NCBI GenBank assembly: GCA_036270095.1
Contig: DATBDE010000040.1
Location: 1-48,996, forward strand
Length of the DNA: 48,996 nucleotides
Origin: DATBDE01 sp036270095
GTDB taxonomy: Bacteria; Actinomycetota; Thermoleophilia; Solirubrobacterales; Solirubrobacteraceae
Reading direction: 5' to 3'
Shown: piece by piece, positions 1 to 7,126 of the stretch
How positions within the stretch are numbered: position 1 is the first letter of the stretch
Layout of the letters: every line of letters starts with the position of its first letter
Translations under genes and position numbers: made by a program
Notes under the pieces: generated by a model
Seen by the model: only the letters and a program-made list of their open reading frames with translations
What the model was told of the DNA's origin: nothing
The model's database searches: none

Positions 1-897
1 CACTCGCTGCCCGCGGCCGCCGCGCAGGCCGATGTCGCGGTGATCGACAACGCCTGCGCCGACGGCACGGCGGCGCTGGCCCGCGAGCACGGCGCCGAGG
101 TGGTCGCGCTCACCCCCCGCCGCTCCTACGCCGCCGCCCTCAACGCAGGCATCGCGGCCGGCGGCGGCGACGCCGTGTTGCTCCTCAACGCCGACTGCGT
201 GCTCGAGCCCGGCTTCGTGGCCGCCGCCCGCGCGCGCCTCGACGCCGACCCCGGGCTGGGCTCGGTCGCGCCCAAGCTGGTGCGGGCGGCCGGGGTCGGG
301 CCCGGCCGCCAGCTCGGCGCGATCGACGCGGCCGGGATGACGGTGGACCGGCGGCGCAAGAACGGGCTCGTCGGCCACGGCGCCCCGGTGGCCGCCTACC
401 GCGAAGGCGGCCCCGCCTTCGGCGCCGACGGGGCCGCCGCCCTGTACCGCCGCGCGACGCTCGACGCGTGCGCGCTGGGCGACGAGGTCCTCGACGAGGA
501 CCTGGCCCTGTGGGCCTCGGACGCCGACCTGGCCTGGCGGGCACAGCTCCAGGGCTGGCGCTGCGCGTACGAGCCGCTGGCCGTGGCCCGTCATGTCCGC
601 ACCTACTCGCCCTCCACCCGCGCCAGCGTGGCCGAGGCCCAGCGCCGCGTCCAGTTCCGCAACCGCTACCTGATGTGGTGGAAGAACGAGACCGCCGCCG
701 GCCTCGCGCGCGATCTCCCGCACATCGCGCTCTACGAGGTCCTGGCGCTCGGCCACGTGCTCCTGCGCGAGCGCCACCTGCTGCGCGCCTACGCGGACGC
801 GGCGCGCGGGCTGCCCGGCGCGCTGCGCCGCCGGCGCGTCGTTCAGGCCCGCCGGTTTGCGCAGCGACCGCCGTTCGGGCTACAACCCGAGGCATGA
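1..897 (+). CDS. Family 2 glycosyltransferase, WbbL/rhamnosyltransferase-like (5' truncated by window edge)
   Basis: The reading frame is open from base 1, so the N-terminal part of the GT-A domain lies outside the window. Visible are a hydrophobic strand ending in LLLNADC (the metal/nucleotide-binding region of GT2 enzymes), the acceptor-side motif SDADLAWR followed by GWRCAYEP and a conserved His (ARHVRTYSP), and a basic C-terminal tail. This pattern is typical of WbbL-like rhamnosyl/hexosyl transferases that add a sugar to a lipid-linked glycan at the cytoplasmic membrane. The TGA stop overlaps the ATG of the patatin-like gene (ATGA), so the two are probably translationally coupled. Donor and acceptor cannot be read from the sequence. 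Confidence 0.85.
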   Translation, partial: HSLPAAAAQADVAVIDNACADGTAALAREHGAEVVALTPRRSYAAALNAGIAAGGGDAVLLLNADCVLEPGFVAAARARLDADPGLGSVAPKLVRAAGVGPGRQLGAIDAAGMTVDRRRKNGLVGHGAPVAAYREGGPAFGADGAAALYRRATLDACALGDEVLDEDLALWASDADLAWRAQLQGWRCAYEPLAVARHVRTYSPSTRASVAEAQRRVQFRNRYLMWWKNETAAGLARDLPHIALYEVLALGHVLLRERHLLRAYADAARGLPGALRRRRVVQARRFAQRPPFGLQPEA

Positions 898-1853
898 GCC
901 AGCGCACCCGCATCCTCTCCATCGACGGCGGCGGCATCCGCGGCATGATCCCCGCCCTCGTCCTCGCCGAGCTCGAGAAGCGGGCCGGCAAGCCGGTGGC
1001 CGACCTGTTCGACCTCGTCGCCGGCACCTCGACCGGCGGGATCTTGGCCTGCGGGCTGACGATTCCCGGCGCCGGCGGGCGCCCCCGCTACGCCGCCAAC
1101 GAACTCATCGCTCTCTACGAGGAGGAGGGCCCGAACATCTTCGACCGCTCGCTGCTCAAGCGCATCACGTCGCTCGAGGGCATCATCGACGAGCGCTACC
1201 CGACCCACCCGCTGCAGTCGATCCTCGACCGCTACTTCGGCAAGGCGCGCCTGCGCGAGGCCCTGACCCGCGTGCTCGTGACCGCCTACGAGATCGAGCG
1301 CCGCACGCCGTGGTTCTTCCGCTCCGAGCGCGCGAAGGCCGACGCCAGCTACGACTTCCCCATGGCCGAGGTCGCGCTTGCCACGTCGGCGGCGCCGACG
1401 TACTTCGAGCCCGCCAAGCTCGCGGTCCCGGGCGCCCCCACCGACTACTTCGCCCTGATCGACGGCGGCGTGTTCGCGGTCAACCCGGGCATGTGCGCGT
1501 GGGCCGAGGCGCGCGCCCTCGGCCTGCCCGACGACACGGTCGTGCTGTCGCTCGGCACCGGCTCGCTCATCCGCCGCATCCCCTACGACGAGGCCAAGGA
1601 CTGGGGCCTGATCCAGTGGGCGCAGCCGATCCTCGACGTCGTCTTCGACGGCTCGTCGGACACGGTCGACTACCAGCTCGGGCAGGTGATCGGCGAGAAG
1701 CGGCGCTTCCGCCTGCAGACGACGCTCGAGACCGCCTCCGACGACATGGACGACGCCAGCGAGGAGAACCTGCGCAACCTGCGCCTCGAGGGCGAGAACC
1801 TGATCGAGCGCGAATCGGCGCAGCTCGACGCCGTGGTGGAGCTGCTGGTCTGA
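894..1853 (+). CDS. Patatin-like phospholipase / acyl hydrolase
   Basis: A 319-residue patatin domain protein. The glycine-rich oxyanion-hole motif DGGGIRG is at residues 11-17, the nucleophile elbow GTSTG at 44-48 gives Ser46, and DGG at 190-192 supplies Asp190, so the Ser-Asp catalytic dyad is complete. There is no signal peptide, so it is likely cytosolic or peripheral to the membrane, releasing fatty acids from phospholipids or other acyl esters. The ATG at 894 was chosen because it overlaps the stop of the preceding glycosyltransferase and starts just before the motif; in-frame upstream codons are a shadow of that gene. Any role in glycolipid turnover is inferred from position only. Confidence 0.9.
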   Translation: MSQRTRILSIDGGGIRGMIPALVLAELEKRAGKPVADLFDLVAGTSTGGILACGLTIPGAGGRPRYAANELIALYEEEGPNIFDRSLLKRITSLEGIIDERYPTHPLQSILDRYFGKARLREALTRVLVTAYEIERRTPWFFRSERAKADASYDFPMAEVALATSAAPTYFEPAKLAVPGAPTDYFALIDGGVFAVNPGMCAWAEARALGLPDDTVVLSLGTGSLIRRIPYDEAKDWGLIQWAQPILDVVFDGSSDTVDYQLGQVIGEKRRFRLQTTLETASDDMDDASEENLRNLRLEGENLIERESAQLDAVVELLV

Positions 1854-1860
1854 GCGGTCG

Positions 1861-2376
1861 CTACTCGCGCGAAGCGGCGAGCAGCTTGTCCCAGATCGCG
1901 CCGAGCTGGGCGACCTCTTCGGGGGACAGGGGCTCGAGGAAGTTGCGCGCGATGGCCTCGTCGAACGTGCTCGAGCAGTCGGCGAGGAGATCGCGGCCGG
2001 CCTCGGTGATGGCCACGTAGGACACGCGGGCGTCGGTCGAGCACGCGCGGCGCTCGACGTAGCCGCCGCGGCCGAGCTCGTCGACCACGCGGGACACGCG
2101 GCTGGGGGAGATCACGACCTGGCGCGCGAGGTCGGTGACCGAGAGGCTCCCGTCGTTGGGCGCGACGGACAGCCGGCCCAGCAGCTCGAAGGCGCTGAGC
2201 GAGAGGCGATGGCGCGCGGCGAGCTCCGCGTCAACCTTGCGAACGAGCGCCGCGTGCGTGTGCACCAAGCCGAACCAGGCTTCGCCACCGGGGCCGCTGA
2301 GCGGCGAATGCGGCGGGCAGGACTCGACGATCTCCGCCGTGGGCCGCGAGGCCTTGCTGTCGGTTGGCGTGCTCAC
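1861..2376 (-). CDS. MarR-family transcriptional regulator
   Basis: About 171 residues from the GTG at 2376. A winged helix-turn-helix is visible: LSLSAFELLGRLS, then SVTDLARQVVISPSRVSRVVDELGRGGYVERR and the wing segment RVSYVAITEAG, followed by a C-terminal dimerisation helix. MarR proteins are dimeric repressors that often respond to phenolics or oxidants. It is divergent from a YceI-family gene with which it shares an 84-bp intergenic region holding a repeated 12-mer, so it probably regulates both itself and yceI. A longer reading frame reaches 2442 but would run through the promoter-like region, so I prefer the shorter form. It converges on the patatin gene with a 7-bp gap. Confidence 0.9.
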   Translation of the reverse strand: MSTPTDSKASRPTAEIVESCPPHSPLSGPGGEAWFGLVHTHAALVRKVDAELAARHRLSLSAFELLGRLSVAPNDGSLSVTDLARQVVISPSRVSRVVDELGRGGYVERRACSTDARVSYVAITEAGRDLLADCSSTFDEAIARNFLEPLSPEEVAQLGAIWDKLLAASRE

Positions 2377-2405
2377 GAGACGAAGGGTAGCGGGGATACT
2401 TGTGC

Positions 2406-2442
2406 TTGCGCACGCACGTGATAATATTGTTTGCGCACGCAC
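2406..2442. promoter_or_regulatory. Candidate MarR operator (two direct copies of a 12-mer) with overlapping promoter
   Basis: TTGCGCACGCAC occurs at 2406-2417 and exactly again at 2431-2442, 25 bp start to start, separated by an AT-rich stretch (GATAATATTG) that stands out in this GC-rich window. TAATAT (2422-2427) could be a -10 element for the rightward yceI gene, with TTGTGC (2400-2405) as a weak -35 at 16-bp spacing. The repeats flank this -10, which is the expected geometry for repression by the divergent MarR protein. Binding is inferred. Confidence 0.5.
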
Positions 2443-2460
2443 CTACCAAGGGAGTTCGAC

Positions 2461-3033
2461 ATGGCCGCAATCACCGAAGTCACCACGCAGACCCCCGTCC
2501 ACGCCGGTCGCTGGGCAGCCGATCCGGCGCACTCGTCCGTGAGCTTCCGGGTCCGCAACATGGGCATCGTGACCGTCACCGGCTACTTCGCCGACTTCGA
2601 GGGGTCGCTCGTCAGCGACGGCACCCTCGCCGGCACGCACGCCGAGGGCACCATCCAGGTCCCCAGCGTCGACACGCGCTCCGAGAAGCGCGACCAGCAC
2701 CTCCTCGCCGACGACTTCTTCGCCGCCGAGCAGCACCCACAGATCCGCTTCGCCTCCACCAGCATCGAGCCCGACAACGACGGCCTCAAGGTCGTCGGCG
2801 ACCTGACCATCAAGGGCATCACCCGGTCGGTGCAGCTCCACGCCGTGCCGCAGGCGCCCGAGCCCATCGAGGACCCGTGGGGCGGCACCCGCATCGGCCT
2901 CGAGGTCACCGGCGAGGTCGACCGCCGCGACTTCGACCTCAACTGGGACGTCCTCACGCCGGCCGGGGTCCCGCTGGCCAGCTACAAGGTCAAGCTCGAC
3001 CTGCTCCTGGGCTTCGCCCGCAGCGACGACTAA
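2461..3033 (+). CDS. YceI-family lipocalin-like isoprenoid/lipid-binding protein
   Basis: 190 residues. Starts at the ATG at 2461 behind a good ribosome-binding site (AAGGGAG at 2448-2454). The N-terminal segment WAADPAHSSVSFRVRNMGI is the YceI hallmark, followed by VPSVDTRSEKRDQHL, FFAAEQHPQIRFAST and GDLTIKGITRSV, all typical strands of the beta-barrel that binds polyisoprenoid or amphiphilic ligands. No signal peptide is visible, in line with the cytosolic YceI forms common in actinobacteria. It is divergent from marR and convergent, with a 3-bp gap, on the NlpC/P60 gene. It may be induced by the compound sensed by the MarR protein. Confidence 0.92.
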   Translation: MAAITEVTTQTPVHAGRWAADPAHSSVSFRVRNMGIVTVTGYFADFEGSLVSDGTLAGTHAEGTIQVPSVDTRSEKRDQHLLADDFFAAEQHPQIRFASTSIEPDNDGLKVVGDLTIKGITRSVQLHAVPQAPEPIEDPWGGTRIGLEVTGEVDRRDFDLNWDVLTPAGVPLASYKVKLDLLLGFARSDD

Positions 3034-3036
3034 CCC

Positions 3037-4050
3037 TCAGAAGACGACCCGGCGCCCCCACGTGAACTCGTTGCGGCGCCATTGCTCGAACAACGGGGAG
3101 ACGTACACGCCCTGTCCGGAGGCGTTGATCATGAACGCGCCGGACAGGGCGATTCCCTCGTGGACGATCCCGCTCGGCCCGGAGCTGAACGACCCGCGGC
3201 CGAAGAACAGCAGGTCGGCGGCCTTGATCCCGTCGAACGGGATGCGCCGCGACTTTGGGATCTCCCCCGCCTGGTCAGCCGCCGTGCGGCCGCTGATGGA
3301 GCGGCCGGCGGGGTTGCCCGAGAGCTTGAACACTCGCCACACGTAGCCCGAGCAGTCATAGCCGCCGTGCACCTGCGGCCCGTCGGCACCGCGCGTGGTG
3401 TCGGTCTCGCCGCCCCACACGTAGGGCATGCCGATCTTGCTCACGGCCAGGCGCAGCGGCTTGCGCTGGCCGGCGGTCATCGCCGGCAGCTGGTACTGCA
3501 TGAACACCTGGCGGTCGTAGGCCTGCTGGGAGCCGTTGAAGTGCAGCGCCTTGGCGAACGACCACGCCGCCTCGGCGCGCGTGACCTGGTCGCGCGGGAA
3601 CAGCTCGATGGCCTCGCGACCGTGCGGCTGGGTGAAGCGCAGCCCGAGCTGGCGCGCCACCGCCTCGGTGCCGAAGTAGGAAGGCGGGTGTAGGCCGGCG
3701 CGCTCGGTCTCGGCCTGGACGGCCTGGGCGACGTCGATCAGCCCGAGCTGGTTGACCATCGCGCGGTCGAACGAGATCACGGTCACCGGCCCGTCGGGCA
3801 CGGTGACCGCCTCGCCCCCGGTGCGTCCGGCGTAGGCGACGAGCGCCTGGCGCAGCTGTCCGGGGGTCAGCGCCCGGTCGCCCGCGAACCCAGCCCCGGA
3901 CACGCCCGGCATGACGCCGGCGCGCATGACCGTCTGCTGCGCCCCCGGGTCCCAGCCGCCGCGCGTGGGCGTGGCGGCAGCCGCCGGCGCGGCCGTCACG
4001 GCCAGCCCGCTGAGCACCAGGACGAGGATCCGTCGCACCACCCTCACCAC
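3037..4050 (-). CDS. Secreted NlpC/P60 peptidoglycan endopeptidase with SLH-like N-terminal region
   Basis: Using the GTG at 4050 gives 337 residues with a signal peptide (basic start, VLVLSGLAVTAAPAAAA). The C-terminal third is NlpC/P60: GMPYVWGGE, then GYDCSGYVW with the catalytic Cys near residue 233, and IVHEGIALSG with the catalytic His near 297. Such enzymes cleave D-Glu-diaminopimelate bonds in peptidoglycan stem peptides. The middle (FGTEAVARQLGL to PRDQVTRAEAAWSFAKAL) resembles an S-layer homology repeat, which would bind wall polymers. A longer reading frame begins at 4230, but its extra 60 residues are antisense to a small ORF on the other strand and lie before the signal peptide, so I reject that start. 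Confidence 0.85.
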   Translation of the reverse strand: MVRVVRRILVLVLSGLAVTAAPAAAATPTRGGWDPGAQQTVMRAGVMPGVSGAGFAGDRALTPGQLRQALVAYAGRTGGEAVTVPDGPVTVISFDRAMVNQLGLIDVAQAVQAETERAGLHPPSYFGTEAVARQLGLRFTQPHGREAIELFPRDQVTRAEAAWSFAKALHFNGSQQAYDRQVFMQYQLPAMTAGQRKPLRLAVSKIGMPYVWGGETDTTRGADGPQVHGGYDCSGYVWRVFKLSGNPAGRSISGRTAADQAGEIPKSRRIPFDGIKAADLLFFGRGSFSSGPSGIVHEGIALSGAFMINASGQGVYVSPLFEQWRRNEFTWGRRVVF

Positions 4051-4051
4051 G

Positions 4052-4076
4052 CAACACCCGCCAAAAGCTGGTGTTG
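4052..4076. promoter_or_regulatory. Inverted repeat between divergent starts
   Basis: CAACACC (4052-4058) and GGTGTTG (4070-4076) form a perfect 7-bp inverted repeat with an 11-bp spacer. It fills the 34-bp space between the chosen start of the NlpC/P60 gene (4050) and the ATG of the divergent micro-ORF (4085). It could be an operator for both or a leader hairpin; no regulator can be assigned. Confidence 0.35.
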
Positions 4077-4084
4077 TGGTCGCC

Positions 4085-4258
4085 ATGCTCACGAGACTCT
4101 CCTCCTCCACGGTCCTCGCTGCGCTGATCCTCGCGGCGGTGGTGCCCGTCGCGCTGGCCAGCCGGCCCGCTTCGGGCTCGCAGTCCCGGGCCATCACCGA
4201 GGCCGTGGTCGGTTGTGGCATCACCCCCAACGCGGTGCTGCAGGACTGTACGGGATGA
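4085..4258 (+). CDS. Small putative secreted peptide (57 aa), hypothetical
   Basis: Starts MLTRLSSSTV and carries a clear signal-peptide profile: a short basic N-terminus, a hydrophobic core (VLAALILAAVVPVALA) and an Ala-x-Ala-type cleavage site near residue 26. The predicted mature part is about 31 residues with two cysteines (VGCGITPNAVLQDC) that could form a disulfide. No ribosome-binding site is obvious; a GTG three codons upstream is an alternative start. It is divergent from the peptidoglycan hydrolase. I do not recognise a family. Support comes from the signal-peptide pattern and lack of any other gene here; it could be a chance reading frame. Confidence 0.45.
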   Translation: MLTRLSSSTVLAALILAAVVPVALASRPASGSQSRAITEAVVGCGITPNAVLQDCTG

Positions 4259-4323
4259 GCGGCGACGTGTGCCCGTCGGGGAACGGGGTCTAAGCGCTCC
4301 GCAAACCCTCAAGCACCCTCGGG

Positions 4324-4336
4324 GGGGTCTGACCCC
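4324..4336. repeat. Palindrome GGGGTCTGACCCC directly before a start codon
   Basis: A perfect odd palindrome (GGGGTC, T, GACCCC) ends immediately before the TTG start of the methyltransferase gene. The same GGGGTC/GACCCC ends cap the 53-bp perfect palindrome at 38632-38684. The shared termini suggest one family of dispersed palindromic (REP-like) elements. It may also affect translation initiation of the next gene. Confidence 0.45.
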
Positions 4337-4942
4337 TTGTCGTGGTACGACGCGCTCTGGGAGGACGCTCCCGACCCGCTGCCCGGCTTCGACGTGGAGC
4401 GGCGGCGCGCGTTCCTGCTCGGGCACGTGCGTGGCGGCGAGCGCGTCCTCGACCTCGGTTGCGGGGAGGGCGACTTCGCCGCCGCGGCGGCGAAGGCGGG
4501 CGCGGCCGAGGTTCTGGGCGTCGACGTTGCCGCCGAGGCGGTGCGACGGGCCCGCGCCCGCCATCCCGACCTGCGCTTCGAGCGCGTCGAGGACGCGCTG
4601 CCCGCGCAGGACGCGAGCTTCGACCTGGTCTGGTGCAGCGAGGTGCTCGAGCACACGCTCGACACCGCGACGCTGTTGTCCGAGGCCCGGCGCGTGCTGC
4701 GCACCGGCGGCCTGCTGCTCGTGACGACGCCGGGGCACGCGCTGGCCCGCCGCCTCGGCCTGGCGCTGCGCGGTTGGGAGCGCCACTTCGACCCCCGGGG
4801 GGCCGACCTGCGCTTCTACACCGCGCGCTCCCTGCGCGCGCTCCTGGAGGACTTCGGCTTCGAGGAGGTCGGCATGCGCGGCATGGGCCCGCACCTCTTC
4901 GCGTCCGCGCGACGGGCCGGCCTGCGTGCGCGTCCTCGTTGA
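4337..4942 (+). CDS. Class I SAM-dependent methyltransferase
   Basis: 201 residues from a TTG start, the first available in frame. Motif I VLDLGCGEGDF (about residues 36-46) binds S-adenosylmethionine, GVDVAAEAV is the acidic end of strand 2, and FDLVWCSEVLEH is the motif IV/post region of the Methyltransf_11/UbiE-like group. In glycan loci these enzymes usually methylate a sugar hydroxyl or carry out a terminal capping methylation; the substrate is not visible here. The gene begins a three-gene rightward block and its end overlaps the next GT4 start by 17 nt. The palindrome abutting the start codon is unusual. Confidence 0.85.
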   Translation: MSWYDALWEDAPDPLPGFDVERRRAFLLGHVRGGERVLDLGCGEGDFAAAAAKAGAAEVLGVDVAAEAVRRARARHPDLRFERVEDALPAQDASFDLVWCSEVLEHTLDTATLLSEARRVLRTGGLLLVTTPGHALARRLGLALRGWERHFDPRGADLRFYTARSLRALLEDFGFEEVGMRGMGPHLFASARRAGLRARPR

Positions 4943-5912
4943 CACCACCTACACGCTGCGCGGGCCCTCGGGCACCGCGACCTACCTGGCCGGCCTCGTC
5001 CCTGCCCTGCGCCAGGCCGGCGTCGAGGTCGTCGAAGTCGCGAACGAGCGCCGCCGGCCGCCGGGTACCGGATCGGCGCGCAACTGGCTGGCCGACACGG
5101 CCTGGGTCCAGCGCCAGCTGCCGCGGCGGGCGCGCACGGTGGGCGCCGACGTCGTCCACCACCCGCTGCCCGCCCACGCCCGGGCGGCGAGGACGGCGCA
5201 GGTGATCACGGTCCACGACCTGGCCTTCGACCGCCTTCCTGAGGCCTTTGACCGCCGTTACGCGACGTGGGCACGCCGCGCGCACCGCGCTGCCGCCCGG
5301 CGCGCCGACGCCGTCGTCTGCCCCACCGAGGCCACGGCCCGCGACGTGCGCGCCCGCTGGGGCGTGCCGGCCGCACGGGTGGTCGTCGCGCCCCACGGCC
5401 CCGGGCAGCGGCTGCCGGCGGTGGCGCCGGAGCCCGAGCCGCGCCACTTCCTCTACGTCGGCGACGATGAGCCGCGCAAGAACCTGGCGGCGCTGCGGGC
5501 CGCGCACGCCCGCTACCGCGAGCGCGCGCAGCGCCCGCTCCCGCTCGTCGTCGCCGGGGCCGCGGGGGTGGCCGTGGGCCCGGAGCGCCTGGCCGCGCTC
5601 TACGCCGGCGCGGCCGCCGTCGTGCACCCCGCGCTGCACGAGGGCTTCGGCCTGACCCTGGCCGAGGCCATGCGCGCCGGCGTGCCCGTGCTGGCCGGCC
5701 GCTCCCCCGGCGTGGTCGAGACGGCGGGCGATGCTGCCCTGTACGCCGACCCGCGCGATCCCGAGGACCTGGCCCGCGCGCTCGAGCGGCTCGCGGCCGA
5801 TGCGGCGCTGCGGGCCGCGCTCTCCGCACGCGGTCGCAGCTGGGCCGGAAGGCTCTCGTGGGCGGGTTCGGCGCGCGCCCACATCAGCGCCTATACCCTG
5901 GCGCTCGGATGA
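4926..5912 (+). CDS. GT4-family glycosyltransferase
   Basis: 328 residues from a GTG start. The GT-B fold is visible: N-terminal MRVLVDTTYTLRGPSGTATYL, the conserved ITVHDLAFDRLP strand, the linker motif FLYVGDDEPRKNL that starts the donor-binding domain, and HEGFGLTLAEAM, an intact E-x7-E motif for nucleotide-sugar binding. The protein is shorter than the usual 350-400 residues because the segment before HEGFG is compacted (GVAVGPERLAALYAGAAAV). Probably a cytoplasmic, membrane-associated hexosyl or mannosyl transferase. It overlaps the methyltransferase upstream and shares ATGA with the next GT4. Confidence 0.88.
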   Translation: MRVLVDTTYTLRGPSGTATYLAGLVPALRQAGVEVVEVANERRRPPGTGSARNWLADTAWVQRQLPRRARTVGADVVHHPLPAHARAARTAQVITVHDLAFDRLPEAFDRRYATWARRAHRAAARRADAVVCPTEATARDVRARWGVPAARVVVAPHGPGQRLPAVAPEPEPRHFLYVGDDEPRKNLAALRAAHARYRERAQRPLPLVVAGAAGVAVGPERLAALYAGAAAVVHPALHEGFGLTLAEAMRAGVPVLAGRSPGVVETAGDAALYADPRDPEDLARALERLAADAALRAALSARGRSWAGRLSWAGSARAHISAYTLALG

Positions 5913-7126
5913 AGGTCGCAATTCTCGGGACCAGGGGGATCCCGGCGTCCTATTCGGGATTCGAGACCGCGGCGGAGCAGCTTGCCTCGCGCCTGACCGC
6001 GCGCGGACACGAGGTGACCGTGTACTGCCGGCCCCACGTCGTCGACCGCCGGCTGCGCGAGTGGAAGGGGGCACGCCTGGTCCACCTGCCCACCTTGCGA
6101 AACAAGTACCTGGACACGTTCGTGCACACGTTCCTGTCCTCGCTGCACGCTGCCCGTCGGCTGCGCCCCGACGTCGCGCTGGTGTTCATCGCCGGCAACT
6201 CGCCCATGTGCCTGATCACCCGCGGGGCGGGGATCCCGACCGTCATCAACGTCGACGGCCTCGATTCGGACCGGCGCAAGTGGCCGGCACCGGCGAAGGC
6301 CTACCTGCGCTTCGCCGAGTGCACGGCGCCGCGCTGGTCGGACGAGACCATCACCGACTCGCACGCGGTCGCGGATGTGTTCGAGCGCCGCTACGGGCGC
6401 CGCATCGGCGTCGTGCCCTACGGCGTCGAGGACCCCGGGCACGCGGGCACGCAGACGCTCGAGCGCCTGGGGCTCGAGCCGCGCAAGTACATCCTCTTCG
6501 TCGGGCGCCTGGAGCCCGAGAACAACCCGCACCTGCTCGTCGAGGCGTTCTCGCGCATCGATGGGGAGCGCGCGCGGGGCATGAAGGTCGTCGTGGTGGG
6601 CGGCGCGCCCTACGCGCACGACTACATCCGCTCGGTCCTGCGCGCGGGCGACCCGCGCGTGCTCTTCCCCGGCTATGTCTTCGGCCGCGGCTACTGGGAG
6701 CTCCAGCGTCACGCCTACGTGTTCTGCGCCCCCACCGAGGTCGGCGGCACCCACCCGGTGATCCTCGAGGCCATGGCCGCCGGCAACTGCGTGCTGGTCA
6801 ACGACCACGCCCCCAACGCCGAGACGGTCGGCGACGCCGGCCTGTACTTCTCCGGCCGCGCCGGGGTCGAGAGCCTGACCGCGCAGCTCGAGCTGCTGCT
6901 CGCCGACCCGGCGCTGGTGGAGGAGTTCCGCCACCGCGCCCTCGACCGCGCCCGGCGCTACTCCTGGGACGCGGTGGCCGACCAGTACGAGGCGCTGCTG
7001 GCCCGGGCGTGCGTGGCCGGCGTCCATGGCGCGCTGCCCGCCGAGCTCATCGACCCGCCCGGGCCCCCGCCCGCGGGCGCGTTGATCACCGCCACGGACG
7101 CGCGCGAGACCCGGCTCGTCGCCTAG
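5909..7126 (+). CDS. GT4-family glycosyltransferase with DUF1972-type N-terminus
   Basis: 405 residues. The start MKVAILGTRGIPASYSGFETAAEQLA matches the DUF1972 acceptor-domain signature of a rhamnosyl/hexosyl transferase subgroup; YILFVGRLEPENNP starts the donor domain and GGTHPVILEAMAAG carries the conserved Glu of the nucleotide-sugar site. About 25 C-terminal residues are Pro/Ala-rich and likely unstructured. The ATG at 5909 overlaps the stop of the preceding GT4, indicating coupling. Its TAG stop lies in a CTAG that is also the stop of the convergent hydrolase gene. The sugar specificity is not predictable. Confidence 0.88.
   Translation: MKVAILGTRGIPASYSGFETAAEQLASRLTARGHEVTVYCRPHVVDRRLREWKGARLVHLPTLRNKYLDTFVHTFLSSLHAARRLRPDVALVFIAGNSPMCLITRGAGIPTVINVDGLDSDRRKWPAPAKAYLRFAECTAPRWSDETITDSHAVADVFERRYGRRIGVVPYGVEDPGHAGTQTLERLGLEPRKYILFVGRLEPENNPHLLVEAFSRIDGERARGMKVVVVGGAPYAHDYIRSVLRAGDPRVLFPGYVFGRGYWELQRHAYVFCAPTEVGGTHPVILEAMAAGNCVLVNDHAPNAETVGDAGLYFSGRAGVESLTAQLELLLADPALVEEFRHRALDRARRYSWDAVADQYEALLARACVAGVHGALPAELIDPPGPPPAGALITATDARETRLVA

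Noticed and set aside
4051..4230. Extended N-terminus of the NlpC/P60 protein
   Set aside because: The signal peptide begins at the GTG at 4050/4047, and the extra 60 residues are antisense to the micro-ORF.
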